NCBI RefSeq assembly: GCF_001625305.1
Contig: NW_017804409.1
Location: 1,456,748 to 1,520,747, forward strand
From: Branchiostoma belcheri
Lineage: Eukaryota; Chordata; Leptocardii; Amphioxiformes; Branchiostomatidae
Direction: 5' to 3'
Length of the DNA: 64,000 nucleotides
The notes under the pieces: model-generated
Told to the model about the DNA's origin: nothing
Seen by the model: the letters and a program-made list of their open reading frames with translations, nothing else
The model's database searches: none
Shown: positions 31,932 through 42,600 of the stretch, piece by piece
How the letters are laid out: every line of letters starts with the position of its first letter
How positions within the stretch are numbered: position 1 is the stretch's first letter
Made by a program: the position numbers and the translations under genes

Positions 31932-32390
31932 TTTGAGTTTTATTTAAATCCACGATTAGCCTCATAAGAGGCTATTCTTCCTGTGGTCTACACATTCATA
32001 TTTACATACATGTATTACAAACGTACAAAAACATTACAAAGTTAACAGTACATAGCAAACTTAACACAATTCCTTAAATACACTATCTACAGTCCAGTAC
32101 TTTGCTAGTTGCCGCCTGTGTTATTCGACAATTGAGACATACTGTACAGAAAACGCCTTTGCTGAGAGTTGGATTTTGGTTTTGGTAGTCTGATGTTGTT
32201 TGTACTGGTTGAGCGTGTTTGGTACTTGTGAATCTCAGATTGGAATGTGATCGTACAAGGCCTTTGGTTGTTTGGTGAGCATTATACGTTGAAAAGTTGA
32301 ACTTGACTGAGTTGAACTTAGTGTTAAAGCTTAGTGTTGAGGGGCAAGGTCGGGGAAGATACTGAATGTATGACATGTATAGGCTGGGGC
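31932..32390 (-). pseudogene. LINE C-terminal remnant with 3' hairpin tail
   Basis: The minus frame 32376-32083 includes GLVRSHSNLRFTSTKHAQPV and TTSDYQNQNPTLSKGVFC, resembling a decayed LINE C-terminus. The 3' end has a hairpin AGCCTCTTATGAGGCT and then AAATAAAACTCAAACTCAA, a typical L2/CR1-like ending. Confidence 0.45.
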
Positions 32391-32618
32391 TTAACGTTTG
32401 CGCACGCTAATCTGCCTATCTTTGAGATAATATTATGACCAGGAAGACCAGGCAAGCGCGTCAACAAAATCTATCTATAGCCGGCCTGTTCAGCCGGGAC
32501 CAAGCAAGTACAGATTTCTCTCCATAGATCCTTATCTAACATAGCATTTTCTAAACTATCAAAGTCAATACCAGTGTCTTTAACCAAAGAGTCAGTAAAA
32601 GTCAAACTTCTGGAATCT

Positions 32619-32974
32619 GTATCTGTATAGCCGGTATAACCGCCTTTCGGCGTAACACACCAGCTTCGCAGGCACGTGGCGCGGCGGCAGCTAGCTATAT
32701 TACACCGATCGACTTGTTACACCTAACCCTTGAACATTGTTTAAAGCTATCTAATGACAATGCCCCACTGTACTTGGTGACAGTGAGTTCTACTCTGCGA
32801 TGGCTCTAGAAAAGAATGAATTATTGAACACCTCAATCATTGGTTGATAACTCTGGTACTTGAAGTCATGGCTATTTCTTGTTCTCGTCTGGGCTGGTAT
32901 TAGGTACTTAGTAGTTGGGACGTCCAACAGTTTATTAGTCATTTTGTACATCATGCAAATTCTGGACATGCACT
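32619..32974 (-). pseudogene. CR1-like LINE 3' end (SINE partner tail)
   Basis: On the minus strand the decayed C-terminus and 3' UTR end CCGAAAGGCGGTTATACCGG then CTATACAGATACAGATTCC. The coding-like part (32974-32680) matches 53252-52950, where the frame is better kept. The terminal GGTGTGTTACGCC...GGCGGTT...CCGG module also ends the SINE at 44391. Confidence 0.65.
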
Positions 32975-33280
32975 CTGCCCCTCGGTTTCCACAGGAGGAC
33001 GGTCGAGACTACCTCTTGCTTGGCTCTATATATCTGCAACAATGTCCCGCAAACTTAACCCGTCGATGGGTGAGCTTTTCGGACACCCGTGGGAGACCAC
33101 CGTAAATAGTGTTGGCATGTTGTGTCCAAGATATGTTCTGCGCTCTACGCAGGAGCTTTGTATAGGTCCCATCCAGTCTATATTGCAGATAACGGGTGAG
33201 CGTCCATGTTTCTGAACCGTATAGTAATATAGGTTCTACAAGAGTAAGAAAAACTTGGAATTGGTCCAAGTCAACAGAAT
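32975..33280 (-). pseudogene. LINE post-RT fragment of another family
   Basis: The minus frame 33269-33009 reads VFLTLVEPILLYGSETWTLT, RYLQYRLDGTYTKLLRRAQN and VKFAGHCCRYI. The motifs LYGSETWTLT, LDGTYTxLLRxAxNxSW and RRVxFAGHC are hallmarks of the region after the RT domain in several LINE clades. Both LINE pieces here are minus-strand and abut at 32975, probably by successive insertion. Confidence 0.7.
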
Positions 33281-33840
33281 AGAAACCGATTGACTAACTA
33301 CCCATAGACTTGTCATGCATGGAGTGGCAACCAAAACATTATTTAAAGTCGCGATGTTGTGTCATATCTGATGAGAAAATTTGTTGCTGCTACAGAATTC
33401 GTTGGAGGTCAAGGACATTTTGTTCCATCTTTTATGTTTTTTCAAACCATTAAATCTCAATGCCTCTACAGCAATTTTGGAGCCTATCCGTGTTTTGGGA
33501 GAGAGCCAAAACCTTAGCATTGATGTGATATTTTGGGTAATATGACCAGAAAGACCAGGAAAGCGCGTCAACGAAATAGAAACCGATTGACTAACTACCC
33601 GTAGACTTGCCATGCATGGAGTGGCAAGCAACACATTTTTTAAAGTCGCGATGTTGTGCCATATCTGATGAGGAAATTTGCTTCTCCTACAAAATTCGTT
33701 GGAAGTCAATGAAATTTTGTTCCATCTTTCTACGTTTTTTTCACGCACCACAAACCATTAAATCTAAACACCTCTACAGCAATTTCGGAGTCTACCCGTG
33801 TTTTGGGAGAGAGCCAAAACCTTAGCAGTGATATGAGGCG
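33279..33840. repeat. Tandem duplication, unit about 300 bp
   Basis: GAAACCGATTGACTAACTAC occurs at 33282 and 33582, and GAGAGAGCCAAAACCTTAGC at 33499 and 33807. The copies differ at scattered bases, so this is not a very recent event. AGACCAGGAAAGCGCGTCAA also has a relative at 32440. Confidence 0.85.
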
Positions 33841-34119
33841 GAGGTGGAAAACGTCTATGACTGCCTTAAGGTTTAAAAATAGGACTAAATGGACTGTTTC
33901 TTAGCGTTGCCAACTGAGTTTGTGCTAACTTGAATGTCAAGTACGCGGGCATGCTATGCACAATTTACCTTCAAAGTTAACAGTAAAGTGTGATGTTCTC
34001 TACCATAAATGAAAGACACACAGCCAAGTAGTAAAGTTTATTATTAGCTAGACTTTGCTGGTTGAACTTCAATGAAGAGTAGTTGAAATGAAAGGACGAC
34101 TTTGTATGGCTACCTATAG

Positions 34120-34605
34120 GCCATGTTGATTTTATCATATGGATGACGTCCGCGCGCGAATGAAATTTGGTTCGTTTCCAGGACAAGTTTTCGACCATAC
34201 ATTGTACTTCAAATCGTAAAAAGCTGCAAAAAGAGCAAAATATATGCCCTGAATTTAGAAATGCATATACACTTAACTGTCCATTCATGCCGTCTTTGCT
34301 AACATTTAATGTGTAGCTCTGGGTCATTATACGATCTAGTCGGACCAAAGTCTATACGATACGCCGGAATATACGATAATGCGCTATACAATTATGCATT
34401 GTTTTTACAATTGAGTGAATGGTAAATGGTTTGGTGTTTAAGAATTCTATACAATTACCCGAAATATACAATCATAAGAAATACAAATAAGTAGAATCCC
34501 CTTAATGGCCTTAATTCAACCTTAATGACTAAGTAGCTTTCAACTTATTCGCAAGCTCGCATCAGTTTGGAGGTTCCAAGAGGATGCCATCCATGTCAAC
34601 ATGGC
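34120..34605. mobile_element. Family A element, enlarged core
   Basis: The left tip GGCCATGTTGATTTTATCAT and GACGTCCGCGCGCGAATGAA are clear. The right arm reads TCGCAAGCTCGCATCAGTTT and GATGCCATCCATGTCAACAT. The interior is less conserved than in other copies. Confidence 0.7.
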
Positions 34606-34689
34606 CTTGGCAATGTAAAAGTAGATAGCATACTTGACTACATTGCCTCTCTGTCGCTATATGATGTAATTATACATTTTTCCAAGTTA

Positions 34690-35101
34690 GGCCACAGCAA
34701 GTACATTTTATGGATGACATCCTCTGCAGACTCCAAAACTAATGCGAGCGGGCGAAAAAAAAACAAGGCGGGCCGAAAAAACAAGGTTCCTACATTCTCA
34801 AATTTTGACTCAATCATTGTACAAATGGTTTTGATTAGGTGGGAACATCACATATACACAGTCAACATCACGTATCACTGCATCAAAGTAAGAAACAAAA
34901 CATTAAATCAGAGCATTTCCTTGTCTCCTCTCTTCATAGTTATCTGCCATCCACCTTCCGGCATGGCAACAGACATCTTTACCCATTTTCAGCATGTTAG
35001 ACCACTGTCAGAAGGCAACTTAAATTTTTTTTTTTTTTAAATCAGGCGAATATTAATGCGCGCGCTGATGTCATCTATAAAAATTACTTGCTGTGGCCTA
35101 A
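34690..35101. mobile_element. Family B element, complete, inverted
   Basis: Tips GCCACAGCAAGTACATTTTA and AAAATTACTTGCTGTGGCC. The right-arm module (CCTCTGCAGACTCCAAAACT, GCGAGCGGGCGAAAAAAAA) comes first, so this copy is inverted relative to 25013. The core has GCCATCCACCTTCCGGCATG. Confidence 0.85.
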
Positions 35102-35574
35102 TATAAGAACTTCTCAAGTGTAGATCTAAAGAGTGGCAAGATTGTAAGGTTTTTAGGAAGTGTACACTAGAGAGTCGGTAGTGACCGGAAAGCAATCTAG
35201 GTTTTATTACAAGTCAAGTAGTGAAGTACTCTATCCACTTGTGGACTACAAGGTAGCCCCACCGGTCTTTCATTTCCACTACTCCCTCATTGAAGTTCAA
35301 TTTGCAACGTCAAGTTTGCCTTATCAAAAAGCATAGGCTGTCTTCTACACCGAGACTTTGAAGTTATGGCTATGGCAGTCAAAGTGCTGTTATGGATCGC
35401 AGAGTGCCAAGCAATGGCCGGATTTTACTTGCAAATTGTCCGCATGAAAGACCATCCGAAAGGTTAATAGACGACGGTCTGCTGCAGATTGCGTAAGGTC
35501 GAGACCGTGTGACGATAGCCACTCATATACGGTGTGGTTTGATCTCCGGGCTGGAAATACTGGGTACATGTATG
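35102..35574. other. No feature recognised
   Basis: Unique-looking sequence. Confidence 0.45.
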
Positions 35575-36030
35575 TAACTTAGTGCATGCAGGTACAATTG
35601 CAGGTATTTGTGATGTCTACCTATACCTAACCTACACAGGTCAATGTACTGAATATTTGCAGGTCAGTGCAGGTAAAATTGGAGCTGTGCAGGTATTTCT
35701 GATGTCTAACTGCACCTAACCTGCACTGGTCCATGTACTGGGTATATACAGGGTAGTGCAGGTAGAATATTGGAGCTGTGCAGGTATTTCTGATGTCTAC
35801 CTGCACCTAACCTGCACTGGTCCATGCAATGGGTATATGCAGGTTAGTACAGGTACTAAGTAAAATTGGAGCTGTGCCGGTATTTCTGATGTCTACCTGC
35901 AATTAACCTGCACTGGTCCATGTACTGGGTATATGCAGGTTAGTGAGGGTAAAATTGGAGCTGTGCAGGTATTTCTGATGTCTACCTGCACCTATATAAC
36001 CTTCACTGGTCCATGTACTAGGTTTATAGA
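35575..36030. repeat. Tandem array, unit about 90 bp
   Basis: TGATGTCTACCTGCACCTAA or variants recur at 35611, 35700, 35791, 35888 and 35977. Each unit also has GTATATGCAGGTTAGTGCAG and AAAATTGGAGCTGTGCAGG. Degenerate pieces (AGTGCAGGTCAAATTTG) extend to about 36200. GCAGGT/ACCTGC motifs alternate on both strands. Confidence 0.88.
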
Positions 36031-36204
36031 TACATGTAAGTGTATGTGGATTTTTATTTACTGCATGACTGTTATCATATATGAAGTATAAAAGAAGTAA
36101 TGGTTTTTGAACAGTTTTTAGTGTCGTACTTCTCAAGTCTGAGCAGTGCAGGTCAAATTTGTTTAGTGTAGGTAATTTTCAATATTACCTACACTAGACC
36201 AGTG

Positions 36205-36529
36205 GAGGTAAGCAGAAACAAGTATTTCGAGCCCCGTGTTATCTAACTGCTATGCTAGAACGCTTCGGGATATCTAACAAGCATCGAAGAAATACGAGTT
36301 TTCACCACAACATTAAAGCCAGGCAACCAGACAATCCGGAGCCATAACAGCAATGCATGAACGATTTAAAACCTTTTTTTCCTGAACATTGACAGTTCTG
36401 CGAATCCCCTAGAGCTACATTCAACCATTTCCGGGCGTTGTACATGTACTAGTTGACAGGTTCACTGAACTTAACGTTCCATTAGCTATTTTGAGCTACT
36501 CTCATGTATACGTATCGGCTTGTATATGT
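36205..36529. other. No feature recognised
   Basis: Unique-looking sequence between two tandem arrays. Confidence 0.45.
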
Positions 36530-38071
36530 CAGTTTAATTTAGAGCTCACATCATCAATTTCCATCTAGTATTCCAAACTTTTGAAGTACCGAGGACGTTA
36601 GGACTCTCATGTATTGGCTTCTATACTAGTATCTCAGTTTAATTTAGAGCTCACATCATCAATTTCCATCTAGTATTCCAAACTTTTGAAGTACCAAGGA
36701 CGTTAGGACTCTCATGTATTGGCTTGTATACTAGTATCTCAGTTTAATTTAGAGCTCACATCATCAATTTTCATCTAGTATTCCAAACATTTGAAGTACC
36801 AAGGATGTTAGGACTCTCCTGTATTGGCTTGTATATGTCAGTTTAATTTAGAGCTCACATCATCAATTTTCATCTAGTATTCCAAACTTTTGAAGTACCA
36901 AGGACGTTAGGACTCTCATGTATTGGCTTGTATACTAGTATCTCAGTTTAATTTAGAGATCACACCATCAGTTTTCATCTAGTATTCCAAACTTTTGAAG
37001 TATCGAGGACGTTAGGACTCTCATGTATCGGCTTGTATATGTCAGTTTAATTTAGAGCTTACACCATCAATTTTCATCTACTATTCCAAACGGTTGAAGT
37101 ACCAAGGACAATAGGACTCTCGTGTATTGGCTTGTATATGTCAGTTTAATTTAGAGCTCACATCATCAATTTTCATCTACTATTCCAAACTTTTGAAGTA
37201 CCAAGGACGTCAGGACTCTCATGTATCTTGTTGTATATGTCAGTTTAATTGAGAGCTCACATCATCAATTTTCATCTACTATTCTAAACGTTTGAAGTAC
37301 CAAGGATGTTAGGACGCTCATGTATCGGCTTGTATGTCTCAGTTTAATAGTTTAATTTAGAGCTTACATCATCAATTTCATCTACTATTCCAAACTTTTG
37401 AAGTACCAAGGACGTTAGGACTCTCATGTATTGGCTTGTATATCTCAGTTTAATTTAGAGCTCACATCATCAATTTTCATCTAATATTCTAAACATTTGA
37501 AGTACCAAGGATGTTAGGACGCTTATGTATCGGCTTGTATGTCTCAGTTTAATAGTTTAATTTAGAGCTTACATCATCAATTTCATCTACTATTCCAAAC
37601 TTTTGAAGTACCAAGGACGTTAAGACTCTCATGTATCGGCTTGTATATGTCAGTTTAATTTAGAGCTCACATCATCAATTTTCATCTAGTATTCCAAACT
37701 TTTGAAGTACCGAGGACGTTAGGACTCACATGTATCGGCTTAATTTGTATATCTCAGTTTAATTTAGATCTCACATCATCACTTTTCATCCTGCATTTCC
37801 AAACTTTTGAAGTACCAAGGACGTTAGGACTATCCTGTATCGGCTTGTATACTAGTATCTCAGTTTAATTTAGAGCTCACATCATCAATTTTCATCTAGT
37901 ATTCCAAACTTTTGAAGTACCAAGGACGTTAGGACTCCCATGTATAGGCTTGTATATGTCAGTTTAATTTAGAGCTTACATCATCAATTTTCATCTAGTA
38001 TTCCAAACTTTTGAAGTACCAAGGATGTTAGGACTCTCATGTATCGGCTTAATTTGTATATCTCAGTTTAA

Positions 38072-39058
38072 CCCTCAACAGAACACCTTCCCGGACTGAT
38101 TAATCTGTACACCTGGGGTCCGCGCGGACCCCAGAACAGTTTTTTGCTAATTTATAGAAATTATCAACATGCTACCAGCTCAATTGTTTTGCAAACTGAT
38201 GTGGGAACCTCTGTGTCCACATTACATACAAAAATCATACATTTTGAACTTTTTCTATTTTTTGGTGAAGACAAGAAGACAAGAAGAAATACCCGATTTT
38301 TAAACCCATTTTAGACTGAAGGGGCTTTTGAGGCCCAACTTTGATCTCAGATAGCGGCTAAACGGCTTGTGCTAGAAGTATCAAATTTGGAGACCTTTCC
38401 TAAAATGTCTCTGGAAAAAAGTTCATATTAGTTTAATACTAGTATGTTGATGTTTTTTTGTGTTGCTATGGCAACGGGTTTCTAGCAGGCAGTTTTTTTG
38501 AAAATAGAAGTAATTTTGGTTTAAACATAAAAATTTTCTGAGTTTTATATTAAATTACACTTCTTTTCCAACATTAATAACATCTTACATAATTAAATAT
38601 AAGTTAAATCATTTAATATGCATAAAATGTGCTAATTTGATGACGTCATTGGTCAAAATCCAATATGGCGGACTATATTATTAGCTCTGACGTCATATGA
38701 CGTCATAATTACACCAAAGTTATCAAAATTTAATTCTATTACTACACCATTCCCTGAAAACTTGGTAGACATACGATGAGTGCATAAAAACATATAAAAA
38801 CGGAAATAAGGTAATGTATAAGAACTCCAGTGTATCCATTATGATCGAAAGCCGGCTGAGGTCCGCGCGGACCCCAAAAGAAAATCAGATATAATTTTTT
38901 CATCAATGGTAGAAACGGATTTTTCTGCACTGTATTAAGAGACAACTTTGTGGGTGACAATTTCCTAAAATTTCAGAAAAAAATCTTTAGAAACAAAAAA
39001 GATATTACAGAATATATAGTGCTGGGGTCCGCGCGGACCCTAGGTGTACTGTTTAGGG
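38072..39058. mobile_element. piggyBac-type non-autonomous element
   Basis: The 987-bp insert is flanked by TTAA on both sides (38068-38071 and 39059-39062). It starts CCCTCAACAGAACACCT and ends AGGTGTACTGTTTAGGG, so 15 of 17 terminal bases match. The TTAA duplication and CCCT tips are the defining marks of the piggyBac superfamily. Inside are three copies of a CpG palindrome (38115, 38858, 39024) and three TGACGTCA-like sites near 38640-38705. No transposase frame is present, so it must be mobilised by another element. It interrupts the 103-bp satellite cleanly. Confidence 0.88.
38113..38134. repeat. CpG palindrome, left subterminal copy
   Basis: GGGGTCCGCGCGGACCCC flanked by CT and AG forms a perfect 22-bp palindrome 41 bp from the left tip. 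Further copies: 38858-38875 (one mismatch) and 39024-39040 (18 bp from the right tip). Confidence 0.9.
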
Positions 39059-39125
39059 TTAATTTAGAGCTCACATCATCAATTTTCATCTACTATTCCA
39101 AACTTTTAAAGTGCCAAGGGCGTTA

Positions 39126-39404
39126 CGCCAAAAAGCAGTTACTCAAGCAATTGGATATGATTCATCGGAAATTGGTTATATCAGAAAGTACAGTCGAACT
39201 TTTCTAAGACGACCACCCAGGGGACCGCGGAAGGGTGGTCTTCTAAGACAAGCGGTCTTCTTGATATACAAAAAGGATGGCGACAAGACAAGACAAACTG
39301 TGACAAGAAAATTGCAGAAACAGGCTGCTCCCATTTATCCAAAGTGGTGACCATGACCCAACCGGCGCCATTTTACATTGGGTAAAGACAGTCTACGTCT
39401 TTTA
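39126..39404. other. Penelope-terminal scrap and unclassified sequence
   Basis: GCCAAAAAGCAGTTACTCAA (39127-39146) matches the terminal arm at 14190. The rest includes a GACCACCC/GGGTGGTC inverted pair near 39210-39240 and is not identified. Confidence 0.4.
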
Positions 39405-39448
39405 AGTTAAAACTTTTGGTCCAACACAAAAGTTCTCTCACCTATAGC

Positions 39449-39477
39449 TTTCGACCAGTCACTCTGGTCTTCCTCAG
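39449..39477 (-). ncRNA. Hammerhead-ribozyme-like core
   Basis: On the minus strand CTGAGGA, stem GACCAG/CTGGTC with loop AGTGA, then GAAA. All three elements are intact. Stem III is not clear. Confidence 0.45.
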
Positions 39478-39648
39478 TAGACTGACCCAGTGAGGCTTGT
39501 CACGTGTCTTCTTTGAAGTGTGACGTCAAGGCCCACCACCCTTCACTTAACCGCGACGGGGGCCGACATCGTCTACCAAATACCTTTTACCTAGTGTTGA
39601 CGTCACACTTCAAAGAAGCCACGTGACAAGCCTCACTGGGTCAGTCTA

Positions 39649-39677
39649 CTGAGGAAGACCAGAGTGACTGGTCGGAA
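39649..39677 (+). ncRNA. Hammerhead-ribozyme-like core (GGAA variant)
   Basis: CTGAGGA (39649-39655) and stem GACCAG/CTGGTC are as in the minus copy, but the last box is GGAA, not GAAA, which should abolish activity. Confidence 0.4.
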
Positions 39678-39914
39678 GCTCTAGGTGAGAGAATTTTTTT
39701 GTGTTGGTCCAAAAGTTTTCACTTTAAATATGTAACTACCAACACAGATGAACTTTCGTGATAGTGCAGTCTACGTCTATTGTCGACATCAATGGCAAAC
39801 TGGCCGATTCCGTCAATACTATATCTCGCTAATTATCATCCCAAAACTTTTTCTGCCGCACTCTTGAAAATGACGCGGTAGTCATAGGCAGAGATTAGTC
39901 GCGTTGAACAAGTG

Positions 39915-40008
39915 GTTGGCTTAATACTTACTCTATGCTTAAGTCACCTAATGCTTACGTCTATGTTTAAGTCCCTCAATGCTTACGTCTATCCTTAAGC
40001 CCCTTAAG
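39915..40008. repeat. Short tandem repeat, about 30-bp unit
   Basis: Three degenerate units around CTTACGTCTATGTTTAAGTC and TCAATGCTTACGTCTATCC. Confidence 0.7.
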
Positions 40009-40009
40009 G

Positions 40010-40430
40010 CCACAGCAAGTAATTTTTATGGATGACATCAGGGCGCGCATTCATTTTCGCCTGATTTTGAAAAAAAAAAAACACAAGAAATTTTGTTGCC
40101 TTCTGACAGTGGCAAACATGCCGAAAATGAACAAAGATGTCTGTTGCCATGCCGGAAGGTGGATGGTAGATAACCATGAAGAGAAGAGACTAGAAAAGTC
40201 TCTGATGTAATGTTTTGTTTCTTACTTTGATGCAGTGATATGTGATGCTGGCTGTGTATATGTGATGTTCCCACTGAATCAAAATCATTTGTACAAGGAC
40301 TGAGTCAAAATTCTAATTTGTAGGAACCTTGTTTTTTCGGCGCGCCTTGTTTTTTTTTCGCCCGCTCGCATTAGATTTGGAATATGCGGAGGATGTCATC
40401 CATACAATTTACTGTGGCCTAATGTTCACG
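40010..40430. mobile_element. Family B element, complete
   Basis: Tips GGCCACAGCAAGTAATTTTT and a shortened AATTTACTGTGGCC. Left arm GACATCAGGGCGCGCATTCA, core GCAAACATGCCGAAAATGAA, right arm CCCGCTCGCATTAGATTTGG. Non-coding, about 420 bp. Confidence 0.85.
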
Positions 40431-41029
40431 TCTATGGGGAAAATTGGGACCGAGAGAAAGCGATTGTGGCAGGCTTATAAAAGTGGTTGATTGGACAAGT
40501 TTGACTGTAATTTAACGTATGGCCTTCTTACTACGCAGTTTGATTCAGATAACGCCCAGAAGTCATAAAAATGAACAAAATCGATAATTTGGGTTCCGGT
40601 TTCTGCGTCAGTATATAAAAAGCTGTAAAGTTGAAATTACTCACAGGCTAAATTGTAACGTTAGCAGCAGTGTTAGATACAGTATACCTCTCGTATTTCG
40701 TTGGAAATATAAACTCCCTTTCTATTAGGGACTGCGGATTATTAGCTCAAAGAATTTCATAATCAAAGAACGATTTTAAAACGTTTTGTAGCCTTTTAAA
40801 TCATACTTGTACACCGTGCATCATATTCCAATTATTATATCGAATATCACGCAAATATCCAATTTTGGCTGCTCACAAAATCGCTCTCAATAAGAAAAGG
40901 CATTAATTTATTAATATTTCACAGAAATAGGGCGCAATATTTGAAATATGCAGACGGAAATGGCGCCATTGCCGTGATCTTTGTGCCCAAGACTTGTGAA
41001 TCAACGGACCAAGGTTGCCATGTTAATTT
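40431..41029. other. No feature recognised
   Basis: AT-rich unique sequence. Confidence 0.45.
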
Positions 41030-41457
41030 GATAAGGCCGAACCGTCTTAATTTTATGGATGGTATCATCTGAAGACACCCACACTAGTGCGCGCGGGCGA
41101 ATAAAAAAAAATTCCGTCAAAAAAAAATGCTACTAAACCACAGGAATACAAATCTGGTATTGTGAATTTGCAGCAGTATAGCGACGTATACGACAAGCCA
41201 TCACATGCTGGCTTTTTGCGAAATTTATGAAAGAGCACTGTACCTATCACCTATGTACTGAGTTCTTGAGTCATGGAGCTACGGTAGCCTAGGTGCCGTC
41301 CTCCAGAGTTACCACCGGCTCCGTATTGTCGCTAACTACCATGGACTACCCAGGCCAAGAGCCAGACCAGAGCCTCGGAAGACGTGATTTTTTTTTTCTT
41401 TGAGAACAGGTGAAAATCAATGCGCGCGCTGATGTCATCAAGCGGTGTGACCTAATG
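41030..41457. mobile_element. Family C element
   Basis: The tips read GGCCGAACCGTCTTAATTTT and, at the right, CAAGCGGTGTGACC. The left arm has ACACTAGTGCGCGCGGGCGA before an A-run; the right arm has CAATGCGCGCGCTGATGTCA. The core includes GCCATCACATGCTGGCTTTT and TAACTACCATGGACTACCCA. An inverted, longer relative is at 61352-61790. Confidence 0.75.
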
Positions 41458-42071
41458 TGGATGACATCCTCTGGGCCATGGGAACGCCATGACTGATGCG
41501 AGTGTGTAAATAAAGAAGTTGGGCAAAAACGTTGTCTTCTTATGAAGGTTGAACAAATGTCTTAACACACGAGTATGGTGTGGTGAATGGTATATACTCT
41601 TCATTTTGTTTACCTCCGCAGAAGGAAAACATATTGTTTTTGCTCAGTTTTTTCCACTTTTTCTTCCGTCCCAAACAAAATCATTTACCTGGACCATACG
41701 TCTGTCACCATGGTAACTGGTGCTATTGCAGACACCCTGTGCTGTTGGATTACATTATGTAGCAGGACAGAGTAGGGTCGTAGGTAGGCCGCCGACGAAA
41801 GACATCAAATTTTAACTAGAATGTAAAAAGAATGAAATAAAAATGTGAATCCCTATCTATTTTCCTACAATCTCGATAGGGAACAAAACGTTGATTTTCC
41901 TAGGCCTAGGATTGCTCGCAAAGCTCATTTTGCCCTTCGCCACATTTCCCAAAGCTGTAACATTTGCCTCCGCATCGACCAAATTGAGTATCAAGGTCAA
42001 GCAATATTAAGTTTCACTGCCCGGCCCGACTAACCGCGATCATATCATGCTTCATAACCTTGATATCATAC
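41458..42071. other. Family A scrap, otherwise unrecognised
   Basis: 41458-41590 is a family A left half without its tip (GATGACATCCTCTGGGCCAT to GAGTATGGTG). 41690-41760 (GTCTGTCACCATGGTAACTG) resembles 23485-23545. Nothing else is identified. Confidence 0.5.
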
Positions 42072-42600
42072 ATTATCTATAACCTTGATATCAGTGGCAC
42101 TGCAGAGTATCGTGCATATCGCCAGGGGGAGTAACTGCATCACTGCATCTATTACACCTGATTTGATTCTATGGATAACATCCTCTGTGAACCACAAAAC
42201 TGATGCGAGCGTGCGAATAAAATGTTTGGCAAAAAAACGCTGCCTTTGTTATGAAATTTACATGGTCATGAAGGTTGACCAAATGACTAAAGATCTAGAT
42301 CTAGAGTGTGGATAGGCAATGGTATATCGAATAATAGACTCCATTTTCATTTCTTTACATTTTCTTCCTTTCCTTTGGACTTGATTTTGTCATTCTACGA
42401 CATAAGTATCGTTTGCCAATATTCTTTTAATGTATGGTCGAAAATCTGTTTCTCTATTTAGAAACGGACGAAAATCAAGGCACATGTGCATGTCATCCAT
42501 ATAATCAAATCAACATGGCCTAACCTTGATATCAGCGATAGTACAGAGTAATGTGTACAGAGATCGCCAGGGGGAGTAACTGCATCACTTCATCTCATCA
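42072..42600. mobile_element. Family A element between duplicated flanks
   Basis: The element (42158-42522) has left arm GATGCGAGCGTGCGAATAAA and right tip ATCAAATCAACATGGCC. It is bracketed by two copies of about 85 bp that share ATCGCCAGGGGGAGTAACTG and CATCACTGCATC or CATCACTTCATC. So the insertion sits at, or caused, a flank duplication far longer than a transposon target site. Confidence 0.7.

Larger units (their letters stand above)
36530..39126. repeat. Tandem array, unit about 103 bp, split by an insertion
   Basis: TCATCAATTTTCATCTAGTA and neighbours recur about 15 times from 36551 to 37981, spaced 98-107 bp. Spacing alternates because some units carry an extra ACTAGTATC or AGTTTAATA. 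Each unit has CCAAACTTTTGAAGTACCAA and GGACGTTAGGACTCTCATGT. The array stops at 38071 and one more unit resumes at 39059-39126 after the piggyBac-type element. Confidence 0.92.
39405..39760. mobile_element. Two Penelope-type terminal repeats, head to head
   Basis: Minus-strand 39540-39405 and plus-strand 39590-39740 are inverted copies of one unit: CACGTGACAAGCCTCACTGG, GTCAGTCTACTGAGGAAGAC, then AGCTCTAGGTGAGAGAA and GTTGGTCCAAAAGTTTT. Each holds a hammerhead-like core. Between them are about 50 bp of unrelated sequence. No endonuclease coding. Confidence 0.65.

Noticed and set aside
36530..38071. CRISPR-like array
   Set aside because: Whole units of about 103 bp repeat; there are no short constant repeats with unique spacers, no cas genes, and the context is an animal genome.
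38640..38705. TGACGTCA cluster as a CRE enhancer
   Set aside because: The sites lie inside a non-autonomous transposon; without other copies or expression data a regulatory role is unsupported.
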